Shown here: positions 29,592 to 38,591 of the stretch, piece after piece
Position numbering within the stretch: the first letter of the stretch is position 1
Layout: each line of letters opens with the position of its first letter
Assembly (NCBI RefSeq): GCF_011764565.1
Contig: NZ_AP022871.1
Coordinates: 3,286,320-3,350,319 of the forward strand
Direction: 5' to 3'
Length of the DNA stretch: 64,000 nt
DNA from: Phytohabitans suffuscus
GTDB lineage: Bacteria; Actinomycetota; Actinomycetes; Mycobacteriales; Micromonosporaceae
Position numbers and translations under genes: made by a program
Notes under the pieces: generated by a model
Told to the model about the DNA's origin: nothing
Databases searched by the model: none
Seen by the model: only the letters and a program-made list of their open reading frames with translations

Positions 29592-30740
29592 ATGTTTGAA
29601 CACACCCCTCAACAGGCCGATCTCCGCGACGCGGTCGCGGCGCTCGGCAGCCGCTACGGCCACGACTACTTCGTGGCCAAGGCCAAGTCCGGCGAGCACA
29701 CGACCGAGCTGTGGTCGGAGGCCGGCAAGCTCGGCTACCTGGGCGTCAACGTCCCCGAGGAGTACGGCGGCGGCGGTGGCGGCATCACCGAGCTGGCCAT
29801 CGTCTGCGAGGAGCTGGCCGCCGCCGGCTGCCCGCTGCTACTGCTCGTGGTGTCGCCGGCCATCGCGGCCACGGTGATCGCGAAGCACGGCACGCCCGCC
29901 CAGCGGGAGGCGTACCTGCCCGGCTTCGCGGACGGCTCGCTCAAGGTCGCGTTCGCGATCACCGAGCCGGAGGCCGGCTCCAACGCCCACCGCCTCACCA
30001 CGACCGCCCAGCGCGACGGCGACGACTGGGTGATCTCCGGCCGCAAGTGCTTCATCTCGGGCGTCGACGAGGCCGCGTACGTGCTGGTGGTCGCCCGCGT
30101 CTCGGCCGGCGACCGGCTGCAGCCCGCGCTCTTCCTGGTGCCCACCTCCGCTCCCGGCCTGCTCGCCACGAAGCTCGACATGGAGATCGTGTCGCCGGAG
30201 AACCAGTGGCTGCTCTACCTCGACGAGGTGCGCGTGCCGGCCGACGCCCTGGTCGGCGGCGTCGAGGCCGGCCTGCCCGCGCTCTTCTCCGGCCTCAACC
30301 CGGAGCGGATCACCGTGGCCGCGATGGCCGCCGGCACCGCGCGGTACGCCCTGTCGCGCGCCTCCACCTATACGACCACCCGCAAGGTATGGGGCCGCCC
30401 GATCGGCGCGCACCAGGGCGTGTCCCATCCCCTCGCGCACGCGGCGGTGCAGGTGGAGCTGGCCCGCCTGATGATCGCCAAGGCGGCCGCGCTCTACGAC
30501 GCCGGGCGGGACGTGGAGGCGGGCGTGGCGGCCAACATGGCCAAGTACGCCGCCGCCGACGCCGCCGCACTCGCCGTCGACACGGCCATCCAGGTCCACG
30601 GCGGCAACGGCATGACCACCGAGTACGGGGTGGCCACCCTGCTCGGCGCTGTCCGGGCCGGCCGGATCGCCCCGGTCAGCCGCGAGATGATCCTCAACTT
30701 CGTCGCCCAACACGTGCTCGACCAACCCAAGTCGTACTAG
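29592..30740 (+). CDS. Acyl-CoA dehydrogenase
   Basis: FAD enzyme introducing a 2,3-double bond into acyl-CoA before carboxylation or hydration. From ATG 29592 it has 382 residues. Family signatures seen are FAITEPEAGSNAHRLTTTA (substrate and FAD contacts), WVISGRKCFISGVDEA and AIQVHGGNGMTTEYGVATLL near the C-terminus. It is the last gene of the TetR-controlled operon. Together with AtuA and the carboxylase pair it suggests degradation of a branched or isoprenoid acid (citronellyl- or isovaleryl-type), although hydratase and lyase genes are not present here. Confidence 0.94.
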   Translation: MFEHTPQQADLRDAVAALGSRYGHDYFVAKAKSGEHTTELWSEAGKLGYLGVNVPEEYGGGGGGITELAIVCEELAAAGCPLLLLVVSPAIAATVIAKHGTPAQREAYLPGFADGSLKVAFAITEPEAGSNAHRLTTTAQRDGDDWVISGRKCFISGVDEAAYVLVVARVSAGDRLQPALFLVPTSAPGLLATKLDMEIVSPENQWLLYLDEVRVPADALVGGVEAGLPALFSGLNPERITVAAMAAGTARYALSRASTYTTTRKVWGRPIGAHQGVSHPLAHAAVQVELARLMIAKAAALYDAGRDVEAGVAANMAKYAAADAAALAVDTAIQVHGGNGMTTEYGVATLLGAVRAGRIAPVSREMILNFVAQHVLDQPKSY

Positions 30741-30790
30741 TCCCGCCGGTACGGACACCGACCCGCGCGGCCGCGCTCGCGGCGCGGAGG

Positions 30791-30843
30791 GTGAGGCCGC
30801 GGGAGCAACGGTCTGGACCAAGACGGACATCGCGGTAGCCCAT
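30791..30843 (+). repeat. Dispersed structured repeat, family A, copy 2
   Basis: Same order of elements as copy 1: GGCCGCGGGAGCAACGGTCT, then GGACCAAGACGGACATCGCG and GTAGCCCATG. It lies 50 bases after the acyl-CoA dehydrogenase stop and 50 bases before the 3' end of the CBM2 gene, between convergent genes. Confidence 0.8.
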
Positions 30844-30893
30844 GTCTTGAGCTTGGGTCTTCGGCACCTGACCTTGCGACCGCTCGAAGCTGG

Positions 30894-31556
30894 CTACGCG
30901 CAGGCGGTGCCGTTGACCGTGCAGGTCAGCGGGGTTGTGACCGAGGTCGTGCGGTCGAACTGGAAGCGGAGCGCCACCGACGCCCCCGGGCCTACCGGGG
31001 CGCTGCCGGTGAAGGCGAAGACGTCGCCCTCCTGCTTGAGCGTCGCCTGCGGCGCGTTCTCCACCCAGAACGTGCGCATCGGGCCGATCGTCGACGGGAA
31101 GCGCAGCCGCACCGTCCACGTGCGACCGGCCGTGCCCGAGTTGGTCACCAGCACCTCGCCGATGAAGCCGCCCTCGAAGGTCTGCACGGTCCGGTACCGG
31201 CCGGTCAGCTCGGCGGGCGGCTGGGTCGGCGCGGGCGGCGGTGCCGGCTGGGTCGCGGGGGTGGCGGGCGGCGGTAGGTCAGGGGACGGGCGCCGTGGGG
31301 AGGCGAGGGTGGCCTCGGCCGTCGCGCTGGGTGCCGGTGTGGCCGCGTCCGGGGTGGGTGCGCCCGCGTCCGGCACGCTGGGGCCGGCCAGGAACGGCGG
31401 CGTGCCGACCGGGGCTGAGGGCAGGCCGCGCCGCTCCGGGTCCGGACGCAGGCTGACGAGCGCGAACACCAGCAGTCCGGCCAGGACGACCACGCCGGCG
31501 ACCGTCGGCAGCCAGGGCAGCAACTCGAACGCGCGCGGGCGCCACAGCCGACCCAT
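30894..31556 (-). CDS. Membrane-anchored protein with CBM2-like domain
   Basis: Protein of 220 residues from ATG 31556. A short basic N-terminus (MGRLWRPRAFELL) precedes one transmembrane helix (VAGVVVLAGLLVFALVSL), a long Pro/Ala/Thr-rich linker, then a C-terminal beta domain resembling family 2 carbohydrate-binding modules: YRTVQTFEGGFIGEVLVTNS, TWTVRLRFP, and a final TPLTCTVNGTAC with two Cys. It probably displays a sugar- or wall-binding domain outside the cell. It starts eight bases after the kinase stop, as last gene of a signalling run. No hydrolase domain is attached, so polysaccharide sensing is a possible, unproven role. Confidence 0.8.
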   Translation of the reverse strand: MGRLWRPRAFELLPWLPTVAGVVVLAGLLVFALVSLRPDPERRGLPSAPVGTPPFLAGPSVPDAGAPTPDAATPAPSATAEATLASPRRPSPDLPPPATPATQPAPPPAPTQPPAELTGRYRTVQTFEGGFIGEVLVTNSGTAGRTWTVRLRFPSTIGPMRTFWVENAPQATLKQEGDVFAFTGSAPVGPGASVALRFQFDRTTSVTTPLTCTVNGTACA

Positions 31557-31563
31557 CAAGCCG

Positions 31564-33177
31564 TCACCGGGTGAGGGTGGGGCCCTGCAGGGCGTCCCGG
31601 CCCTTGCCGGCCAGGCAGCGGAAGGTGCGGTCGTCGTCGGGGCGCAGCACCTCGAACTGCCAGCCCTGCGTGGACAGCAGCAGCGTGGTGCGCATGAACG
31701 TGCTGTCGGTGCAGAGCGACCTGACCGCCGGGTCGTCGGCGACAGCGTCCGGGTCGGCACCGGCGGGCAGGTCACCGACCGCGTACGCCTCCCAGGTGTG
31801 CCGGCCGTCGCAGTCGACGCGCTGGGCACGGATCCCCGGGCCGCCGGCTTCGGCCGCGGCGTAGCACTCAAGCTCGTCGGGGCAGCGGCCTCCGGCGACG
31901 GGCAGCAGGCAGCCGGGCAGCGCGCCGCCGGCCAGCGCCGACGGGAGCGGGGCGGCGGTGGTCGGCACCAGGGCGGTGGGGCTGGGCGTGGGTTCGGGGC
32001 GCCCGAGGTACCAGGTGCTCGCGCTCGCCACCGCGATCAGGGCGAGCGCGGCGACACCGGCGAGGATCCAGCGCATGCCGCGACGCCGACCGGCGCCGAC
32101 CGTCGGCGTGCTGTCGTGTGGCGCGACGAAGCCGGGCGCGCGCATGTGGTGCGGCGGCGGTGGGCCGCCGGGGCCGGACTGGCCACCGCTGGGCGGGAAG
32201 CCGACGCCTGGCGACACCGGGTAGGCGGGGCTGGGCGAGGACGGGCCGGGCGACGCGGGCACGGCCGGGCCGGGCGACGGGGTCGGCGTCGGCGGGGCGT
32301 ACGAGCTGGAGACGTAGACGCCGCGCGGTGACGGCGGGGGCGGTGGCGGCTCCGTCAGCGACACTCCGGTCAGCATGTCGCGCAGCTGCTCGGCCGACGG
32401 GCGGGACTCCGGCTCGTTGACCATGCCGTGCCGCAGCACCTCCATCAGGGCGCCGGGCACGCCGGGCAGGTCGGGGATGGGCTGGTTGAACAGCTCCATC
32501 AGCGTGATCAGGCTCGGGTTGCGATCTTCGTGCCAGCGGGGTGGCTTGCCGCGCATGATCGCGTACAGGGTGGCGCAGAGCGCGTACACGTCGACGGCCG
32601 GCGAGGGCGCGCTGTGGCGGAACATCTCGGGCGGCGCGTACGCCGGGGTGAGCACCTCGAGCGTGACCGAGGAGTCGCGCGCCTCGGCCAGGACGGCGAG
32701 GCCGAAGTCGGCGAGGGCGGGCTCGCCGAAGCGGGAGAAGAGGATGTTGGCCGGCTTCACGTCGCGGTGCAGCACGCCGAGCTGGTGGGCGTCGGCGAGC
32801 GCGTCGGCGATCTTGACGCCGACCTCGCGGGCCTCGGCCGGCTGCAGCGGGGTGTCGCGCATGCGGTCGGCGTACGAGCCGTCGCACAGCTCCATGATCA
32901 GGTAGGGGTGCTGGTCGGCCGTCACGCCCGCGTCGAAGAGGTCGACCACGTGCGGGTGCGACGACATGCGCCCCGCCGCCCGCGCCTCGCGCAGGAATCG
33001 CCGCTGGTCGCGCTCGTTGTCGAGCGTACGGTTCTCCACCTTGACGGCGACCTCGCGGGCGACCGACTCCTGGGTGGCGCGGTAGACGGTGGCGTAACCA
33101 CCCCGGGCAAGTACCGACAATCCGGACAGCCCCGGCACCACCGGCAACGGCAGCGCGCTCGGGGCCCTTTCGGTCAC
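31564..33177 (-). CDS. Membrane Ser/Thr protein kinase (PknB-like) with extracellular domain
   Basis: Sensor-type Hanks kinase of 537 residues. The catalytic domain (residues about 15-270) has the Gly loop ARGGYATVYRA, Lys in VAVKVE, catalytic loop HRDVKPANILF, DFGLA and the APE-like YAPPEMF. A Pro-rich juxtamembrane stretch of about 100 residues leads to one transmembrane helix (WILAGVAALALIAVASASTW) and an outer domain with several Cys residues and no PASTA repeats. The start is a GTG overlapping the stop of the large cyclase gene (GTGA), so the two products are made in a coupled way. The CBM2 gene follows. Confidence 0.93.
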   Translation of the reverse strand: MTERAPSALPLPVVPGLSGLSVLARGGYATVYRATQESVAREVAVKVENRTLDNERDQRRFLREARAAGRMSSHPHVVDLFDAGVTADQHPYLIMELCDGSYADRMRDTPLQPAEAREVGVKIADALADAHQLGVLHRDVKPANILFSRFGEPALADFGLAVLAEARDSSVTLEVLTPAYAPPEMFRHSAPSPAVDVYALCATLYAIMRGKPPRWHEDRNPSLITLMELFNQPIPDLPGVPGALMEVLRHGMVNEPESRPSAEQLRDMLTGVSLTEPPPPPPSPRGVYVSSSYAPPTPTPSPGPAVPASPGPSSPSPAYPVSPGVGFPPSGGQSGPGGPPPPHHMRAPGFVAPHDSTPTVGAGRRRGMRWILAGVAALALIAVASASTWYLGRPEPTPSPTALVPTTAAPLPSALAGGALPGCLLPVAGGRCPDELECYAAAEAGGPGIRAQRVDCDGRHTWEAYAVGDLPAGADPDAVADDPAVRSLCTDSTFMRTTLLLSTQGWQFEVLRPDDDRTFRCLAGKGRDALQGPTLTR

Positions 33178-36100
33178 GGGTTAGAAGGTACCGAAGACAC
33201 TCGGCCGAGCCGTTCCCGCACCGCGTCTGCTCCCGCCCGTTCCGCCACCCGCTGCGTCACGTACGCCTGCCGCACCGCCTCGTCGGCCGCCGCCAGTGCC
33301 TCTTCGCGCTGGCCGGTGGCGGCGAGCGCCTCCGCGAGCACCTCGGCGGCGACCACGCAGCTGCGGACATCCTCGGCGGGCACAGCCATCGCCCGGTGCG
33401 CCCAGTCGAGCGCCTGGATCTGCTGTCCCTCGGCGAGCAGCGCCGCCGCGTACGCCGCGAGCGCCTGCCGCCGCGAGAAGAGCAGGCCGGGCGCTGCGCT
33501 CGTCGCGCTCGCTCCGCTCGCCAAGGCCCGGGTGCCGGCGCCATCCGGCCTCGTCGCTTCGCTCCTCCGCTCGGATCCCGCCAGCCCTCGGGCCGGGCTG
33601 GTGGCGCTCGCCACGGCCCCAGGGGCCGAGCTGCTGGCGCTCGCGGTCGCGATCGGGGCGAGCAGCCCGATGGCGGTGGGGGCGTCGCCCTCGGCGAGCC
33701 GGGCGCGGGCCAGCAGCACCCGCGGGCCGACCTGCGCCGGTGCGAGCGGGTTGTTGGGCTCGACCTTCGTCATCACGGCCTGGGCGTCGCGCACCGCGCC
33801 CTCGATGTCGCCGCTGTCCAGCGCCACGAACCCCCGCGTCGTGCCGGCCATGCCGGTCAGCAGCGGGTGCCCGGTGCGCTCGGCGTAGCTGAGGGCGTCG
33901 GTCAGCAGGTCGGCCGCGTGCTCGAACTCCCCCAGCCCGCGCGCGATCGCCCCGCGCACCACGAGCGCGAACCCGCGCCCCCAGTCGTCGGCGACCGCGT
34001 CGAAGTCGCGGTAGGCCCGGCGCGCGCCGCGGTCCGCCTCGGCGAGGTCACCGAGCTCCGCCGCGGCGTACGCCTCGACCGCGCGCAGCGTGCCCACCGC
34101 CCACGCCTCGCCGACCCGCTCGCCGAACGGCAGGAAGACCCGCGCGAGCCGCCGCGCCTCGGCCAGCCGACCAGCCAGCAGCCGGGCGAACGCGGTCGTG
34201 CCGCGCAGCCACGCCCGCCCGGTCGGGTCGCCAAGCTCGGCGAAGAGCCGCGCCGCCCGGCCGAGCACCGCGTCGGTGCCGGCGAAGTCACCCCGCGTCG
34301 TGGTCACCCACGCCAGGTCCTGCAGCGACCAGGCCTGCCCGAGGCGGTCGCCCGAGGCGAGATCCACCTGGTACGCCCCGGCGAAGCGGCTGCTCGCCTG
34401 CCCCAGCCGGCCGCGCAGGTAGTCGGCCATGCCGAGGCGCCGCATCGCCTCCGCGCGCGGACCGGGCAGGCCGGCGTCGGTGGCCACCTGCATCGCCTCC
34501 TGCCAGGCCTGCAGCGCGCGGTCGGGCTCGCCCAACACGCGCTGGGCCCGGCCGATGACCAGGAGCGCGCCAGCCCGCAGGGCCGCGTCGTCGCCCGCGT
34601 TGGCGGAGAGCTTCTCCGCGTACGCCAGCGCGTCGCCGGCCCGGCCGGTCTGCAGCAGGGCCCGCGCGAGGACGAGCCGGTCAGCGCTGGGCAGCCCGTC
34701 ACCGGCCAGCCTCACCGCCCGCTCGGCGTACTCGGCGGCCAGCGTCGGCTCACCCATCGCCAGCGACCGGCGCGCGGCCCGGCCCAGCGCGGCGACGCCG
34801 AGCGGCACCACCGTGCGGGCCACCGCGTCGGGCCGGAGGCTGATCGCGTCGGCGAGCACCGCGGCCCGCTCGACATGCCCGGCGATGAACGCGTCGCGGT
34901 CGGCCGGCGTCATCCCGCCGAAGCCGCCCACCCGGGCGACCCGCCCGGACGGCAGCTTGGCGGGGGCCGGTGCGGCCCACTGCGCCAGCGCGGCGTGCCG
35001 CTCGGCCAGGTCGGCCTTGCCTATGCCCGCGTACGCCGCCTCGCGCATCAGCGGCGTCGGGAAGGCGAACCCGTCCCGCGTGCGCCGCAGCATGCGCCGC
35101 TGCAACAGCTCGTCGATGGCCCGCTCCAGCTCGACCGCGGCGACCGCTGTCGGGCGCCTCTCGCGGCCGGACCGCCGCTCCCGCAGCGCCTCCAACGTCC
35201 CCTCGGGAACGCTGTCGCCGATCACGGCGGCGTCGCGGAGCACGGCCCGGGCGTCGGCGGGGAGCGCGTCGATACGGGCGGCGAGCACCGCGGCGAGGTC
35301 GCGGGAGAGCAGCCGGCTGCCGAGCGAGCCGGGCGCCAGCCGCCAGGTGCCGCTGGCACCGGCCACCGGCGTGAGCGCGCCCCGCTCCATGAGCAGCGTG
35401 ACGAGCTCGGCCAGGTAGAACGGGTTGCCCTGCGCGGTGGAGAGCAGCCGGTCGGTGTCGGCCTGGGGCAGCCGACCGCCGCGCATGTACGAGGTGAGCA
35501 GCCGGGCCGCGTCGGTGCCGCGCAGCGGGGGCAGCGGGTGCACCTCGGCGTCGGCGACGCGGGTCAGCGCCCCGGCCGTACGGACCAGCTCGGGGCGGCC
35601 CAGCAGCAGCACCAGCACCGGGCCGCTGAGGTGCGACAGCGTGACGCCCAGCGCCTCGATCGTCTCCGCGGTCGCGTCGTGCAGGTCGTCGACGATCACG
35701 ACCAGCGGCACCTCGCCGGCCAGGCCGGTGAGCAGCTGGGCGACCGCGATCGGGGTGGCCTCGACGTCCGGCGCGGGAGTGTCCGGCGTCCACTCCGCCA
35801 CCCCGGCCGGCACGCCGTGGGCGGCCGGTGTCTCGCCGTACCCCATCAGACCGAGCAGCAGCTCGACGGCGACCGGCGGCGGGTCGGACCGGAAGCGGCC
35901 GAGGCGCTGGCCGAGTCTCTTGAGCCGTTCCTCGACCACCGTGCGGGTGACCGCGGTGGCCGAGTCGCGGGGCAGGCCCACCGCGGTGCGCACGAGGTCG
36001 GCGAGCGGAGCCAGCCGGCGCCGCTCGCCGAAGGCGGCGCAGCGCACGGAGAGCACCCGCGCGCCGGTCGTGGCCGTGTATCGCCCGGCGCTCACGTCGT

Positions 36101-36938
36101 ATCCGGAGGCGAACCGCTCCACTTCGGAGGCGAACCGGCTCTTGCCGATGCCGGCCTCGGCGGTCAGCACCAGCACGCGCGGCTCGGCGCTCTCGATCAC
36201 CTCGGCGAGGCGGCCGGCCACCCGGCCCAGCTCGGCCTCGCGCCCCACGAACGGCGCCTCGTCGCCGATGCCCGAGCGGGTGCCCGGGGCGTCGTGCAGG
36301 CCCAGCAGCTCGTACGCCTCGACCGGCTCGCGCTTGCCCTTGAGCCGCAGCGGCCGCAGCTCCCGCCACGACGCCACGTGCCGGGTGGCGGTTGAGGTGC
36401 GTGCGCCGGCGTAGACCGCACCCACCGCGGCGGCGTCGGCGAGGCGCGCGGCGGTGTTGACCGTGTCGCCGATGACCGTGTACTCGATCGCGGCCTGGAT
36501 GCCGGCGACCACGTCGCCGGTGTTGAGCCCGACCCGCAGGCCGAGGGGCGCGCCGCCACCGCGCTCGTCGTCGAGCACCCGGCGGACCGCCCGCTGCATG
36601 CTCAGCGCGGCGCGGACCGCCCGCTCGGCGTCGTCTTCGTGGGCCACCGGCGCGCCGAAGACCGCCATGATCCCGTCGCCGGTGAGCTTGTCGACGTGCC
36701 CGCCGAACGTCTTCACCGCACCGGCCAGCGCGGCCAGCACGCGGTCGGTGACCGCACCGACCCGCTCGGGGTCGAGGTCTTCCGACCAGGAGGTGAAGTC
36801 GGACAAGTCACCAAAAAGGACAGTGACCACCCGCCGCTCGGCGGCCGGAAGGGAGGCAGCGGCCGGCAACGCCGCGCCACAGTTGTGGCAGAAACGCGCG
36901 CCGGGCACCGCGACGGTGCCGCACACCGGGCAAGTCAC
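33174..36938 (-). CDS. Class III nucleotidyl cyclase domain fused to AAA-type ATPase and TPR-like region
   Basis: A 1254-residue signalling protein. A zinc-ribbon start (CPVCGTVAVPGARFCHNCG) is followed by a class III cyclase domain near residues 40-200 (VTVLFGDLSDFTSWSEDL, LTGDGIMAVFGAPVAHEDDA, VGLNTGDVVAG), a large ATPase with Walker A TAEAGIGKSRF near 263, and TPR-like helices to the end. GTG 36938 is chosen because it overlaps the stop of the repaired MBL gene (GTGA); a GTG at 36953 is possible. An Ala/Ser-rich insertion near residues 1098-1152 interrupts the TPR part. The cyclase product may be cAMP, but the domain could also be a non-catalytic sensor. Confidence 0.9.
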   Translation of the reverse strand: MTCPVCGTVAVPGARFCHNCGAALPAAASLPAAERRVVTVLFGDLSDFTSWSEDLDPERVGAVTDRVLAALAGAVKTFGGHVDKLTGDGIMAVFGAPVAHEDDAERAVRAALSMQRAVRRVLDDERGGGAPLGLRVGLNTGDVVAGIQAAIEYTVIGDTVNTAARLADAAAVGAVYAGARTSTATRHVASWRELRPLRLKGKREPVEAYELLGLHDAPGTRSGIGDEAPFVGREAELGRVAGRLAEVIESAEPRVLVLTAEAGIGKSRFASEVERFASGYDVSAGRYTATTGARVLSVRCAAFGERRRLAPLADLVRTAVGLPRDSATAVTRTVVEERLKRLGQRLGRFRSDPPPVAVELLLGLMGYGETPAAHGVPAGVAEWTPDTPAPDVEATPIAVAQLLTGLAGEVPLVVIVDDLHDATAETIEALGVTLSHLSGPVLVLLLGRPELVRTAGALTRVADAEVHPLPPLRGTDAARLLTSYMRGGRLPQADTDRLLSTAQGNPFYLAELVTLLMERGALTPVAGASGTWRLAPGSLGSRLLSRDLAAVLAARIDALPADARAVLRDAAVIGDSVPEGTLEALRERRSGRERRPTAVAAVELERAIDELLQRRMLRRTRDGFAFPTPLMREAAYAGIGKADLAERHAALAQWAAPAPAKLPSGRVARVGGFGGMTPADRDAFIAGHVERAAVLADAISLRPDAVARTVVPLGVAALGRAARRSLAMGEPTLAAEYAERAVRLAGDGLPSADRLVLARALLQTGRAGDALAYAEKLSANAGDDAALRAGALLVIGRAQRVLGEPDRALQAWQEAMQVATDAGLPGPRAEAMRRLGMADYLRGRLGQASSRFAGAYQVDLASGDRLGQAWSLQDLAWVTTTRGDFAGTDAVLGRAARLFAELGDPTGRAWLRGTTAFARLLAGRLAEARRLARVFLPFGERVGEAWAVGTLRAVEAYAAAELGDLAEADRGARRAYRDFDAVADDWGRGFALVVRGAIARGLGEFEHAADLLTDALSYAERTGHPLLTGMAGTTRGFVALDSGDIEGAVRDAQAVMTKVEPNNPLAPAQVGPRVLLARARLAEGDAPTAIGLLAPIATASASSSAPGAVASATSPARGLAGSERRSEATRPDGAGTRALASGASATSAAPGLLFSRRQALAAYAAALLAEGQQIQALDWAHRAMAVPAEDVRSCVVAAEVLAEALAATGQREEALAAADEAVRQAYVTQRVAERAGADAVRERLGRVSSVPSNP

Positions 36939-37704
36939 GGTGAGTCCAACCACACCGACCCGGAAGTCGATTCCCCACCGTCGTGGCCGAGGTACGCGAG
37001 TTGGGCGCGCACGGACCATTCGGCGGCGGGCCACAGCGACGGGTCCACATCCGAGTAGACCTTCGCCACGACCTCTTGCGCGCTCTGCGCACCCTTTGAT
37101 ATCGCCTGTCTTACCTGGTCAAGGCGGGCGCGGCGGTGAGCCAGGTAGAACCGGGCGGCCGCGCCGCAGTCGGCCAGCGCGGGCCGTGACCGGGCAGGGC
37201 CGGCACCGCCCCGTACCCGGCGAGCACATCGAGACTGGCCAGGTAGGCCCCGAGATCGCCATTGGGCCAGGCCACGATCGTCGTGCCGCGGCCGAGGATC
37301 GTGTCGCCCGTGAAGATCACCCGCTCGCCGCCGACCGCCGCGAGAAAGCAGACCGAGTCGGCGGTGTGGCCGGGCGTCTCGAGCGTCGTGATCTCCAGCC
37401 CTCCGGTGTCGTCACCCGCGCCGGTCAGCTCGACGAACCGGTCGAACCCTTCGACGTGGTCGGGGTGACCGTGGGTGGCCAGCACCGCACCGACCGGCCC
37501 GGTGCCGGCGACCGCGCGCAGGTGCCCCTCGTCGAGCGGGCCCGGGTCGATCACGACCGAGCGCGCGGCCCCGGGGGCGCGCAGCACCCAGGTGTTGGTG
37601 CCGTCGAGGGTCATCGGCCCCGGATTGGGGGCGCGCACCAGCGTGACCCAGTCTGGCAACCGGTCGGCCAGCGCCGCAGCGGGCGCGGTGACATGCCCCA
37701 CCAT
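36935..37704 (-). CDS. MBL-fold metallo-hydrolase with C-terminal winged helix (frameshifted)
   Basis: Metallo-beta-lactamase-fold hydrolase of the Rv3677c type. ATG 37704 (MVGHVTAP) is preferred; an in-frame ATG at 37752 exists. The zinc motif is THGHPDHVEGF, with TPGHTADSVCF and FTGDTILGRG following. As written, the frame ends at 37111 shortly after LPGHGP. If one C is restored at about 37180, it continues in the next frame (ALADCGAAARFYLAHRRARL, then QEVVAKVYSDVDPSLWPAAE) to a TGA at 36935-36937, giving the usual winged-helix tail and a GTGA overlap with the cyclase gene. The well-preserved tail points to a sequence error. Confidence 0.85.
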
Positions 37705-37839
37705 GCCAAAGATCGTACGACCCGAACGGTCTGAGCTGTCCCGCGCAGCCATTACGGCCCAGACCGTGGACAGCGGGTGACACCGCGGCCTTTCACCCGG
37801 GGAGCGCTCAGGTCCCGGCTCAGCCTGCGCGGGTGGTGC

Positions 37840-38298
37840 TCAGGCGACCTCGACGATGACCTCGACCTCGACGGGCGCGCCCAGCGGCAGCTCGGCCACG
37901 CCCACCGCGCTGCGCGCGTGCTGGCCCGCCTCGCCGAAGACCGCGCCGAACAGCTCGGAGGCACCGTTGATCACGCCGGGCTGGCCGGTGAACCCCTCGG
38001 CCGAGGCCACGAAGCCGGTCACCTTGACGACCTTGACCACGTTCTCCAGGCCGACGAGGGCGTCGATCGCGGCGAGCGCGTTGAGCGCGCACCGCTCGGC
38101 CAGGTCCTTGGCCTGCTCCGGCGAGACGCCCGCCCCCACCTTGCCGGTGGCCAGCAGCTTGCCCTCGGCCAGCGGCACCTGGCCGGAGACGTACACGTGC
38201 TTGCCCGACTGCACCGCGGGCACGTAGGCGGCCACCGGCGCGGCGACCTCGGGCAGCGCCAGGCCCAGCTCGGCCAGCTTCGCGTACGGGTCGTTCAC
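37840..38298 (-). CDS. RidA-family protein
   Basis: YjgF/YER057c/UK114 family, 152 residues from GTG 38298; members hydrolyse reactive enamine/imine intermediates from PLP enzymes. Family features are YVSGQVPLAEGKLLATGKVG, CALNALAAIDALVGLENVVK, and the C-terminal PLGAPVEVEVIVEVA. The catalytic Arg typical of RidA is not in its usual place near the end of the C-terminal segment, so it belongs to a divergent subgroup (Rv3678c position). It is two bases downstream of the DUF4177 gene on the same strand. Confidence 0.9.
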   Translation of the reverse strand: MNDPYAKLAELGLALPEVAAPVAAYVPAVQSGKHVYVSGQVPLAEGKLLATGKVGAGVSPEQAKDLAERCALNALAAIDALVGLENVVKVVKVTGFVASAEGFTGQPGVINGASELFGAVFGEAGQHARSAVGVAELPLGAPVEVEVIVEVA

Positions 38299-38299
38299 G

Positions 38300-38458
38300 T
38301 CACGCCGCCTTCGGGCGCTTGAGGTACGCCACGAGCTGCTCCGGGTTGGGTCCCGGAATGACGGCCACGAGCTCCCAGCCGTCCTCTCCCCAGTTGTCGA
38401 GGATCTGCTTGGTGGCATGGACCAGCAGCGGCACGGTGGCGTACTCCCACTTCTGCAT
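38300..38458 (-). CDS. DUF4177-type small protein (Rv3678A-like), 52 residues
   Basis: A short gene from ATG 38458 (MQKWEYATVPLLVHATKQIL) to TGA at 38300-38302. The pattern KWEYATV, NWGEDGWELVAVIPGP and a basic C-terminus match DUF4177, a small alpha/beta domain of unknown role. In mycobacteria the equivalent gene lies exactly here, between the RidA gene and the ArsA-like ATPases, which supports the call. Confidence 0.88.
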   Translation of the reverse strand: MQKWEYATVPLLVHATKQILDNWGEDGWELVAVIPGPNPEQLVAYLKRPKAA

Positions 38459-38591
38459 GCCGGCACCCTAACCGGCCCGCCGGCGGCGCTCGCCGTTGGG
38501 CGGGGGACCCGGCCAGCGGGGCTTCGGCCGTTCGCCACCGGGCGCTACCCTGACGGGCACACTGCGACCGACCGCGGGCCTGGGGATACCA

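Noticed and set aside
33396-36395. 999-codon plus-strand frame over the cyclase gene
   Set aside because: Antisense shadow; the minus-strand protein has recognisable cyclase, ATPase and TPR-like parts.
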